From contig DFFG01000032.1 of NCBI GenBank assembly GCA_002368795.1, positions 298 to 23,673 of the forward strand: DNA of 23,376 nucleotides, in the 5' to 3' direction. Positions 7,364 to 15,568 of the stretch are shown here, one piece after another. The position numbers and the translations under genes were made by a program. This DNA comes from Eubacterium sp. UBA3782. GTDB taxonomy: Bacteria; Bacillota; Clostridia; Lachnospirales; Lachnospiraceae. The notes under the pieces are model-generated. The model did no database searches, had not been told where the DNA came from, and was given only the letters and a program-made list of their open reading frames with translations. The first letter of the stretch is position 1. Each line of letters begins with the position of its first letter.

Positions 7364-9907
7364 TTGAGCCATAGGGATCTTACCCCCGGCTATGACCGGG
7401 TAAAACATTTTTGCACCGAGTTTCGCGAGCCGCCCTCTGCGGTGCCGGCCGGTGATGTGGATGTGTCGGGAAACGGCAGATGGCGGATCTGGCAGTATGC
7501 CGGAACCAAGACGGACGCCCCTGTGCTGGGAAACGGGGACATGCTGTCGGCTTTTGCCGGTCCCTGTGAATACCCCCAGTTCTGGGTCACGGCGAACGAC
7601 TTCTGGCAGATGGAAAGCAATCCGAACTGGACCTTTTTCCATGATAACGCAACGGCAGCGGTGGACCCGCCGGTGGCGCTGGGAAGTCCCAGACCGGTGG
7701 GCAGACTGGTGTTTTCCATACCGGCGCTAAAGGGCATGGATTATCTCGTCCGGCAAACCTTTGCGGATGCGGTGACAGCAGCCACCTATTCCTCTGCAGG
7801 GGAAGAGTTCCGGATGCAGAGCTATGTGGCGGCGGTGGAAAATCTGCTGGTCGTCCGGATGACCTCCGGGATGAAGACGCCGGTGGACATTTCTGCGGAG
7901 TTCCGTTTTCCGGATGAGACCGGAAAGGGCTGCAGCGAGGGGGTTGACCTCTCCGGCGGCAGAGATGGCAGCGGCAGGGATCTTAAAGGGACCTTTGCCG
8001 GCCTGATGGGCGGATCTCCGGTGCAGGTAAAGCGCTGCCGCGGCGGACTGCTTTCCGGCTGGCGGGAATTCTCGGAAAAGGTCGATGTGCCCGTAAAGGC
8101 CGGCTTTGCCGGACGGTTCCTGGAGACGGACATGGATACGGCGGGAACGGAGGATGATGCACATCCCCATATGCGGCTGGCGCCGGGGGAGAGCTGCACC
8201 TTTGTCTTTGCCCTGCGGACCTGGGACAAGGTTTCCAGGCCCCTGGAGATGGCCGCGTCCAGAGCCGCATGGATCACAAAGAAGGATCTGGAGGCGCTCT
8301 TTTCCCAGCATACCGCCTGGTGGCGGGATTTCTGGAATGTATCCGGTATCGCCATTGACGATGAGCTCCTGGAGCAGCGCTACTATCTGTCCCAATATAT
8401 GATGGGCAGCATGTCCCGGGATCCGGACTATCCGCCAAATATCCTCGGGGTATGCACCTTTGACCGGCCGGCATGGAATGCCGATTACAAGATCAACTAC
8501 AACCATCAGTCCTCCTACCTGGGCCTGCTTGGCTCCGGCCATTTTGCACAGGCTGATCCCCACGATGCGCCATACTTCGCGATGGCGGACATCGCCAGGG
8601 AGATGAGCCGCCGGCTGCTTGGCCATGAAGGAATGTACCTGCCGTTAGGGCTCGGACCTAAGGGTATGGTGGCAGAGTCTCTGCTTCTTCACATGAAATC
8701 CCAGGCAGTGCACGGCTCCACCAACATGATGATGCGCTACCTGATCAGCCGGGACCGGGAATACGGAAAGCGGATCTATCCGTACCTGGTCAGCGTGGCG
8801 GATTTCTGGGAAAGCGACCTGGTCCTGCGGGATGGCTGCTATCATGTCGTGGACGACAGTGTTCATGAGCGGACCGACCGGGATGTGCAGGAGAACGGGA
8901 TCCCGGAGGATCCGGTCAATACCCTTGGCTATCTGCGCAGCTTCTTCTCCTTCATGCAGACGATCAGCCGTGAGCTGGACCTGGATGAAGACCGCCGGGC
9001 GCGGTGGAAGGAGATCGGCGAACACCTGGCGCCATACCCTGCCGGAACGCTGCGGGAAGCGGCAGAAAATCCCACCCTCTGGGCGGAGGCGGATGTGCCT
9101 CTTTCGGAACTGCTTCCGGACGAGTGGATGGACGCCAACGTCTTTTACAACGAAGGAAAGGGCGGCAGATGGTCCTATCATTTCCCGGGAAACATCATGC
9201 AGATCTATCCCGGAGGCGCCATCGGCCTGGATTCGGATCCGGCGCTTTTGGAGACGGCTCGAAACACCATCCATGTCCATGCGCTGATCGAGGACAGTCT
9301 GGCTGCATACAAAAAGGCGCATGACACCGGGGCAAACGATATCGACCGGGACCCTCTGGCGCCGGACGATACGTACCTGAAGACATCGGCCTGGAATGCC
9401 ACGAACCTCAGCTGTCTGTTTTTCCCGGCAGCGGTGCGGGTCGGGTATGATCCGGAGATCATCTGGCGGGAGCTCTCGGAACGGATCCTCCACCGGGGCC
9501 TTCCCAACGGATACATCAACCGGAATCCTCATGGGATCGAAAACCTGAGCACGGTGCCAAATACGCTGCAGGAGATGATGCTCCAGAGCCATGAGGGCAT
9601 CATCCGCGTGTTCCGCGTGTGGCCAAAGAAATCTCATCCGGATGCAGCCTTCCGGGATCTGTGGGCTTACGGAGGCCTGCAGGTCAGCGCTAAGCTTTGC
9701 GGCGGAGAGGTGCAGGAAGTGCAGATCACCTCCTGCAGGAATCAGGAGATCACAGTTGAAAATCCCTGGCCAGGCAGCGGAGCGATCCTTGCCGGTATGG
9801 CCGGGATGGAGGAAGCCGGGAGAGATCTCGGACTGGCAGAGCGGTACTGCCTGACGATTCAATGCGGAGAAACCCTGCGGCTTATACCCGCAGAGAAAAA
9901 GAAATAA
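7364..9907 (+). CDS. six-hairpin glycosidase, GH95-like (possible alpha-L-fucosidase/galactosidase)
   Basis: The 847-residue protein resembles (alpha/alpha)6-barrel glycosidases of the GH95 type. Near the N-terminus is a beta-domain with PVLGNGDMLSAFAG and FWVTANDFWQ, the usual GNG and KNDFW-type motifs. The barrel begins near WWRDFWNVSG and carries WNADYKINYNHQ (about residues 371-382) and VHGSTNMM. The Asn-rich NYN stretch recalls the GH95 substrate-binding asparagines, but other GH95 hallmarks are not obvious, so family and specificity are uncertain. No signal peptide is seen, so it is cytoplasmic. Start: TTG 7364 has GAGG nine bases upstream. ATG 7331 would add 11 residues but has no ribosome site and lies in a hairpin. 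It overlaps or abuts the GH31 gene, implying co-translation. Confidence 0.8.
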   Translation: MSHRDLTPGYDRVKHFCTEFREPPSAVPAGDVDVSGNGRWRIWQYAGTKTDAPVLGNGDMLSAFAGPCEYPQFWVTANDFWQMESNPNWTFFHDNATAAVDPPVALGSPRPVGRLVFSIPALKGMDYLVRQTFADAVTAATYSSAGEEFRMQSYVAAVENLLVVRMTSGMKTPVDISAEFRFPDETGKGCSEGVDLSGGRDGSGRDLKGTFAGLMGGSPVQVKRCRGGLLSGWREFSEKVDVPVKAGFAGRFLETDMDTAGTEDDAHPHMRLAPGESCTFVFALRTWDKVSRPLEMAASRAAWITKKDLEALFSQHTAWWRDFWNVSGIAIDDELLEQRYYLSQYMMGSMSRDPDYPPNILGVCTFDRPAWNADYKINYNHQSSYLGLLGSGHFAQADPHDAPYFAMADIAREMSRRLLGHEGMYLPLGLGPKGMVAESLLLHMKSQAVHGSTNMMMRYLISRDREYGKRIYPYLVSVADFWESDLVLRDGCYHVVDDSVHERTDRDVQENGIPEDPVNTLGYLRSFFSFMQTISRELDLDEDRRARWKEIGEHLAPYPAGTLREAAENPTLWAEADVPLSELLPDEWMDANVFYNEGKGGRWSYHFPGNIMQIYPGGAIGLDSDPALLETARNTIHVHALIEDSLAAYKKAHDTGANDIDRDPLAPDDTYLKTSAWNATNLSCLFFPAAVRVGYDPEIIWRELSERILHRGLPNGYINRNPHGIENLSTVPNTLQEMMLQSHEGIIRVFRVWPKKSHPDAAFRDLWAYGGLQVSAKLCGGEVQEVQITSCRNQEITVENPWPGSGAILAGMAGMEEAGRDLGLAERYCLTIQCGETLRLIPAEKKK

Positions 9908-9939
9908 AAACCATTGTTTCAGGAGTGAATCAAAGTACT

Positions 9940-12372
9940 ATGGGCGAACCAATCACACTGCGTACGGATGACGGCCTGTTCCAGATCACTGGCGTGGCAG
10001 AAAATATCATCCGGTGTGTTTACACGAAAAAGGATGCCGCTCTGGCGGTGTCCCCGCTGGGGATCCAGGGAAAGGATCCCGGTGCCAAGCTGCACACAGA
10101 GGAGCTGGAAAACGGTCTGGAGATCTCCACCTCTCTTTTGACCCTCTGGATCGACAAGGAGGACGGCCGCTTTGTCTGGACCAGAAAAGCGGACGGAAGC
10201 ATCCTGCTGGAGGAAGGCGGCAAAGAGCTGACCGAGACCCCGGTCATGAAGTATACGACCGGCGGCGAGGCACCAGTGATCCGCCGGGTAAAGACCGTTG
10301 ACGGCGAGCGGAATTTCATCGAGAACATGCATGAGGTCGAGGACCGCAAGGCCTATCACGCAAAGCTCAGCTTCTGCTGGCGGCCGGGCGAGCAGATCCA
10401 TGGCCTCGGACAGGGCGAAGAAGGCATCTGGAATTACCGGGGACATGTGCAGTACCTGTATCAGCACAACATGCGCATCCCGATCCCGTTTTTCCTCTCC
10501 GACCAGGGCTACGGCATCCTGGTGGACTGCGGAAGCCTGATGACCTTCAATGACGATGAGCGCGGCTCCTATCTGTACTGCGATACGGTGGATCAGCTGG
10601 ATTATTACTTCATCTTCGGCGAAACGATGGATGAGATCATCCACGGTTTCCGGAGCCTGACGGGCAAGGCGGCCATGCTGCCTAAGTGGGCCTTTGGCTA
10701 TGTCCAGTCAAAGGAGAAGTATTCCACCCAGGAGGAGCTGGTCAGCGTGGCAAGGCGCTACCGTGAGCTGGGCCTGGGTCTTGACTGCATCGTGCAGGAC
10801 TGGAAGACCTGGGAGGCGGACGACTGGGGCTGCAAGATGCTGGACCGCACCCGCTATCCGGATCTGAAGGCAGCGATGGATGAGATCCACGGCATGAACG
10901 TGCACACCATGGTCTCTGTCTGGCCAAACATGAACTACGGCACAAAGGACCATACCGAGATGACCGAGGCCGGTTTTATGCTGAATGACCTGGCCACCTA
11001 CAATGCCTTCGAGCCGGAGGCAAGGCGGCTGTACTGGAAGCAGTGCGAGCGGGAGTTCTTCTCCGGTGGCTTTGATTCCTGGTGGTGCGATTCGACGGAG
11101 CCCTTCTCCGGCCCGGACTGGGGCGGCGAGCACCAGAGAGAGCCCTGGGAGCGTTTCCGCATCGTCGGTGACGAGCACAAAAAGTTCCTCGGCGCGGAGC
11201 GGGCAAACCTGTACGCCCTGGCTCACGCCAAAGGCATTTTTGAGAACCAGAGGCAGGCGGATCCCCGCCGCCGTGTCCTGAACCTGACCAGGTCCGGCTC
11301 TGCGGGAAGCCAGAAATACGGCACGATGCTCTGGTCCGGCGACATCAGCGCCCGCTGGGACGTGATGAAAAAGCAGATCGTCGAGGGCCTCAGCATTTCC
11401 GCCAGCGGCATGCCCTACTGGACCCTGGATATCGGCGGATTCTTCGTTGTCCATAAGAACTGGCAGGGCCGTGGCTGCGAATGCAATAACGATCCGACCA
11501 TGAAATGGTTCTGGCACGGCGATTACGAAGATGGCGTTAACGATCTGGGCTACCGCGAGCTCTATGTGCGCTGGTTTGAGTTTGGATCCTTCCTGCCGAT
11601 GTTCCGCTCCCATGGAACGGATACGCCAAGGGAGATCTGGAATTTCGGTGAGCCCGGCGGCTTTTTCTACGATGCCCTTGCGGAGACCATCCGCAACCGC
11701 TACCGCCTGATCCCGTACATCTACTCCATGGCCGGCAAGGTCAGCCGCAGGGACGGAACCATGATCCGCAGCCTTCTGTTTGACTTCCCGGAGGACAGAA
11801 GAGCAGCAGCCCTGGATACGGAGTACATGTTTGGCGACAGCCTTCTGGTGTGCCCCGTCACGGAGCCCATGTATTACGACCGCGAGAGCGTGGAGCTGGA
11901 CGTACCCAAGGTATGGAACGTCTATCTGCCATCCGGCAGCGGCTGGTACGATTTCTACACCGGTGAGTACACAGAGGGCGGACAGGAGATCGCCGCAGAC
12001 GCGCCGATCGGCCATATTCCGGTCTACGTCCGGGCAGGCAGCATCCTTCCAATGGAGAAGGCCCTCACCTACGCCCAGGAGCAGACGGAGGAGCCCTTCG
12101 AGCTGCACCTGTATCCGGCAGGTGACGGAAAGGGCGGCATCCACACTATGCTGTACTATGAGGACGACGGCGAAAGCTACGACTATGAGGACGGCCTTTA
12201 TAACGAGATTCTGGTCACCTATGATGAGGATCGGAATGCACTCACAGTTGGCAGGTCAGAGCACAGCATCAAGGGAGGCCTGGCCGGCCGCAGGATCAAA
12301 GCCATCACCGTCAGCGGACAGGAAACAATCTTCACCTACACCGGAGAGGAGATCACGATCGCTCTGAACTGA
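9940..12372 (+). CDS. GH31 glycosidase, alpha-xylosidase-like
   Basis: From this start the protein has 810 residues. An N-terminal beta-sandwich is followed by a TIM barrel starting near residue 247 (MLPKWAFGYVQSKEKYSTQEE), which includes LDCIVQDWKTW, a stretch shared with xyloglucan alpha-xylosidases. The nucleophile is D384 in GFDSWWCDSTEP and the proposed acid/base is D468 in LWSGDIS. A C-terminal beta-domain of DUF5110 type follows (GHIPVYVRAGSILPM). No signal peptide, so cytoplasmic. The start is uncertain: ATG 9940 has AGGAG 14 bases upstream, while in-frame ATG 9862 lies inside the previous gene without a ribosome site and adds 26 atypical residues. Removal of alpha-linked xylose is the best guess; alpha-glucosidase or alpha-galactosidase activity also occurs in GH31. 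Confidence 0.9.
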   Translation: MGEPITLRTDDGLFQITGVAENIIRCVYTKKDAALAVSPLGIQGKDPGAKLHTEELENGLEISTSLLTLWIDKEDGRFVWTRKADGSILLEEGGKELTETPVMKYTTGGEAPVIRRVKTVDGERNFIENMHEVEDRKAYHAKLSFCWRPGEQIHGLGQGEEGIWNYRGHVQYLYQHNMRIPIPFFLSDQGYGILVDCGSLMTFNDDERGSYLYCDTVDQLDYYFIFGETMDEIIHGFRSLTGKAAMLPKWAFGYVQSKEKYSTQEELVSVARRYRELGLGLDCIVQDWKTWEADDWGCKMLDRTRYPDLKAAMDEIHGMNVHTMVSVWPNMNYGTKDHTEMTEAGFMLNDLATYNAFEPEARRLYWKQCEREFFSGGFDSWWCDSTEPFSGPDWGGEHQREPWERFRIVGDEHKKFLGAERANLYALAHAKGIFENQRQADPRRRVLNLTRSGSAGSQKYGTMLWSGDISARWDVMKKQIVEGLSISASGMPYWTLDIGGFFVVHKNWQGRGCECNNDPTMKWFWHGDYEDGVNDLGYRELYVRWFEFGSFLPMFRSHGTDTPREIWNFGEPGGFFYDALAETIRNRYRLIPYIYSMAGKVSRRDGTMIRSLLFDFPEDRRAAALDTEYMFGDSLLVCPVTEPMYYDRESVELDVPKVWNVYLPSGSGWYDFYTGEYTEGGQEIAADAPIGHIPVYVRAGSILPMEKALTYAQEQTEEPFELHLYPAGDGKGGIHTMLYYEDDGESYDYEDGLYNEILVTYDEDRNALTVGRSEHSIKGGLAGRRIKAITVSGQETIFTYTGEEITIALN

Positions 12373-12594
12373 GACGAAATGGTTAGAAACGCGAGCTGGA
12401 CGTAAACGTTCAGAAATGCATGCCGGATACAGCGTCCCAGGAAACGCTGCAGGCAGCGGCTGAAGATGGCAGAATCCGGAATTAAACATGCACGGTCAGA
12501 GAAAATACAGGAAGGAAAGCATCTGGCCTGTCAAGGGGCCTGATACAGATATAGGCATCCGCAGGCGAAGGGCCGCGGAAAACAGGAGGACAAC

Positions 12595-13785
12595 ATGAAA
12601 TACAAGGAAAACTGGGAAGAGACAAAGAAGAAATTTTACGGCTGGTGGAATCAGTGCAACACAGGCAGACCGCTGATGAAGGTCATCGCCAGAAGCCCCG
12701 AGATCGAGGGACTGACCGACGGAAAGCCGGCCGACGGCGGTTACGAGCAGGTCTTCTGCCAGGGTAAATACTACAACATGCCTGAGGAGCTCATGTGGAA
12801 GGACATGGAGGACAAGTACATGGATCCCGAGCGGATGGTCCTGCGCTACCGCAGCTTCTGCGAGAACCACCTGTTCCTGGGCGAGTCCTTCCCGAACATG
12901 GAGACCCACTTCGGTCCCGGCTCCACAGCCGGCTACCTGGGCTCCGAGATCAAATTCAAGGAGGACACCATCTGGTTTGAGCCCTGCATCGACGAGGACA
13001 CCGACTGGGAGGACGTACCGGAGCTGAAATTTGATCCGGAAAACGCGTGGTTCAAGAAGCATCTGGAGGTCGTTGCCGGCTGCCGCAAATATGCCGGAGA
13101 TGACTTCTGCCTGGATATGCCCGACCTGATGGAGAACGTGGATGTCCTTTCCTCTCTCCGCGGCGCACAGCCCCTGATGATGGACATGATCGAGGATCCG
13201 GATTCCATCGCTGAACGTGTAGAGCAGGTTACCAAGGCATACTTCCCGATCTATGATGCCTTCTACGATCTGGTCAAGGGTCCGGAAGGCGGAAATTCCT
13301 ACTCCTGCTTCCAGATCTGGGCACCGGGACGGATGGCCAAGCTGCAGTGCGATGCTTCTGCCATGATGTCCACCGAGTTCTTCAATGAATTCGTCTGGGA
13401 ATCCCTGAAGCAGCAGACCGAGAAGCTGGACTATGCCATGTATCACCTGGATGGACCGGGAGCGATCCGCCATCTGGACAAGCTGATGGAGATTCCGGGA
13501 ATCAATGCCCTGCAGTGGACACCGGGAGATGCCGGCCCGGACGGCACCTACGAGGAGTGGGACAAGATCTATGACAAAGTCATCGCCGCCGGAAAATCTC
13601 TCTGGATCAAGGTATACAGCGGAGATCTGGAGGACTGGATCCGCAACTGCGATCGTCTGGTCAAAAAATACGGCTCCTCCAGCATCATGTTCTATTATCC
13701 GGAAATGTCCCTGACGGACGCACAGAGACTCCTTTCCTATGCAGAGGAGAACTGGAGCGACGTAAAGGGAACCTTCAACGCATAA
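12595..13785 (+). CDS. URO-D-fold protein of unknown function (uroporphyrinogen decarboxylase/methyltransferase superfamily)
   Basis: The 396-residue protein resembles the URO-D superfamily, which includes HemE and the corrinoid methyltransferases MtaA/MtbA. Recognisable parts are FGPGSTAGYLG (about 106-116), MPDLMENVDVLSSLRG and the C-terminal barrel stretch YHLDGPGAIRHLDKLMEIPGINALQW (from about 283). In MtaA-type enzymes this last position carries a zinc motif of His-x-Cys type; here it reads H284-L-D286-G, so that Cys is missing. It is too divergent for HemE and has no corrinoid protein beside it. AGGAGG precedes the ATG closely. It sits between GH31 and GH29 genes, so a role in sugar metabolism, for example handling an O-methyl or other modified sugar, is an inference only. 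Confidence 0.8.
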   Translation: MKYKENWEETKKKFYGWWNQCNTGRPLMKVIARSPEIEGLTDGKPADGGYEQVFCQGKYYNMPEELMWKDMEDKYMDPERMVLRYRSFCENHLFLGESFPNMETHFGPGSTAGYLGSEIKFKEDTIWFEPCIDEDTDWEDVPELKFDPENAWFKKHLEVVAGCRKYAGDDFCLDMPDLMENVDVLSSLRGAQPLMMDMIEDPDSIAERVEQVTKAYFPIYDAFYDLVKGPEGGNSYSCFQIWAPGRMAKLQCDASAMMSTEFFNEFVWESLKQQTEKLDYAMYHLDGPGAIRHLDKLMEIPGINALQWTPGDAGPDGTYEEWDKIYDKVIAAGKSLWIKVYSGDLEDWIRNCDRLVKKYGSSSIMFYYPEMSLTDAQRLLSYAEENWSDVKGTFNA

Positions 13786-13795
13786 AACCATTTTG

Positions 13796-13845
13796 GCAGC
13801 CTGGGACCGGGATGACGATTCTCTGTCCCGCGGCTGCTGATTTTA
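13796..13845 (+). terminator. probable (leaky) terminator after URO-D-like gene
   Basis: GCAGCC (13796-13801) pairs with GGCTGC (13832-13837), and GGGAC (13803-13807) with GTCCC (13825-13829). The stem is followed three bases later by TTTT. It would separate the importer-hydrolase segment from the two fucosidase genes, at least partially. The remaining 180 bases before the next ATG show no clear promoter. Confidence 0.6.
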
Positions 13846-14021
13846 TATCACAGGAAATCATACCGGCAAAGGCAGGGAGATCTGAGAGCAGAATGTTGGA
13901 GCAGTCCTTCGAAGCGGCCGCGGCAGCGGACATAGGGAGATGTCATCCCGGACGGCGCCAAAGAGGAAGATAACAGGATCTGCGGCAAGGTCATCGCCGC
14001 CGAAACAGAAAGGGAAATCAA

Positions 14022-15497
14022 ATGAACGCAGAACAACGCCGCAGACAGGAGGAGATCCTCCGGCAGGTCGATGAAGTCATTGCAGCCGGCCCATACAGCG
14101 ACAGCTGGGCTTCGCTCACGAAGCACCCGGTGCCGGCCTGGTACCAGGCAGCAAAATTTGGCATTTTCATTCATTGGGGCGTCTACGCCGTCCCGGCCTT
14201 CGGGAGCGAATGGTATCCGAGAAATATGTACCTTCCCGGAACGCCCGAGTATCAGCACCATATCGAGACCTACGGACCGCAGAGCAGCTTTGGCTACAAG
14301 GATTTTATTCCCATGTTCAAGGCAGAGAAATTTGACGCAGCGGCCTGGCTGGATCTGTTTGAGGAGGCAGGTGCCCGGTACATCATGCCGGTGGCCGAGC
14401 ATCATGACGGCTTCCAGATGTATGACAGCGCCCTCTCCTGCTGGAATGCAGCACAGATGGGACCGCACCGGGACGTGATCGGCGAACTGAAGAAGGAGGC
14501 CGACAAAAGAGGCATTCCCTTCTGTGTTTCCGATCACCGGGCGGAGCACTGCTTCTTCTTCAATGCCGGGACATTCTATGATTCCGATGTGCGGGATCCG
14601 GCATACCGTGACTTTTACGAAGAGCAGCAGTATATCGACAACCTGCAGGACATCAGCACCTGCCCGCCCTCTGTGGAGCATATGGAGAACTGGCTGGCAC
14701 GGGTCTGCGAGCTGGCTGACAAATACCGTCCGAAGATCGTATGGTTTGACTGGTGGATCCAGAACACGGCATGGAAGCCATATCTGAAAAAATTCGCCGC
14801 TTACTATTACAACCGCGCGGCATCCTGGGGTGAGGAGGTCACGATCAATTATAAGTTTGACGCCTTCGCTCTCCGGAGCGCCGTGTTTGATATCGAGCGG
14901 GGACAGCAAAGCGGGATCAGCCCCCTGCTGTGGCAGAACGATACGGCCATCGCAAAGAATTCCTGGGGCTATACAGATAATAATGTATTCAAGAACCCCT
15001 GGGATCTTGTGGCTGATCTGGTGGATATCGTCAGCAAAAATGGCTGTCTGCTTCTGAACGTAGGACCAAAGGCCGACGGAACCTTTACCGAGGAGGACAC
15101 CTATGTTCTCAGGGAGATCGGAAAATGGCTGAAGGAAAACGGCGAGGGCATCTACGGAACCGATTACTGGAAGACCTTCGGGGAAGGACCGACCGAGATC
15201 CCCAGCGGTTCCTTTACGGATGTTGACCGCATGCCCTATACATCTGCCGATATCCGGTTTACCTGCAAAGGGCCGCTGGTCTATGCATTTGTTCTTAAAT
15301 ATCCGGAGGACGGAAAAATAACGATAAAGAGCCTTGGCAGAGATCTGGGGCTCGGATCGGACTGTCCGGTTCTCTCGGTAAAGACGATACAGGGTGCAGA
15401 ATGCGCCTTTTCCAGAGACGAAGATGGCCTGCACATCCAGGGACCGGCAGGGATCCGGACCGAATATCCGGTCTGCTTCCAGATCCTGACCGATTGA
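14022..15497 (+). CDS. GH29 alpha-L-fucosidase (first of two)
   Basis: The 491-residue protein carries the GH29 pattern: KFGIFIHWGVYAVPAFGSEWY near residues 46-66, ARYIMPVAEHHDGFQMY with the His-His pair that holds fucose, and VWFDWW with likely nucleophile D243. LLLNVGPKADGTF, the barrel-end signature of the family, follows near residue 345, then a short C-terminal beta region. No signal peptide is present, so it acts in the cytoplasm on imported oligosaccharide. The ribosome site is a weaker AAGGGAA before ATG 14022. The acid/base residue varies in GH29 and cannot be set by eye. It is quite different in sequence from the next gene, so the two may cleave different fucose linkages. Confidence 0.93.
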   Translation: MNAEQRRRQEEILRQVDEVIAAGPYSDSWASLTKHPVPAWYQAAKFGIFIHWGVYAVPAFGSEWYPRNMYLPGTPEYQHHIETYGPQSSFGYKDFIPMFKAEKFDAAAWLDLFEEAGARYIMPVAEHHDGFQMYDSALSCWNAAQMGPHRDVIGELKKEADKRGIPFCVSDHRAEHCFFFNAGTFYDSDVRDPAYRDFYEEQQYIDNLQDISTCPPSVEHMENWLARVCELADKYRPKIVWFDWWIQNTAWKPYLKKFAAYYYNRAASWGEEVTINYKFDAFALRSAVFDIERGQQSGISPLLWQNDTAIAKNSWGYTDNNVFKNPWDLVADLVDIVSKNGCLLLNVGPKADGTFTEEDTYVLREIGKWLKENGEGIYGTDYWKTFGEGPTEIPSGSFTDVDRMPYTSADIRFTCKGPLVYAFVLKYPEDGKITIKSLGRDLGLGSDCPVLSVKTIQGAECAFSRDEDGLHIQGPAGIRTEYPVCFQILTD

Positions 15498-15568
15498 CCG
15501 GATCCTGCGGAAATCACAGGAAGCGTGTTCTTGCATGGAGAGGCTGAAATAGCAAGGAGGACAAAAAC

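Noticed and set aside
8645..9862. 405-codon minus-strand open frame opposite the GH95-like gene
   Set aside because: Shadow frame caused by high-GC codon use; no motifs and no start signals.
10708..12144. 478-codon minus-strand open frame opposite the GH31 gene
   Set aside because: The GH31 catalytic motifs are on the plus strand; the antisense translation is low-information.
12373..12594. Possible small gene or promoter in the gap between GH31 and the URO-D-like gene
   Set aside because: No open frame with a start signal is seen; only a short CAGCGT/ACGCTG stem near 12433 and no recognisable promoter.
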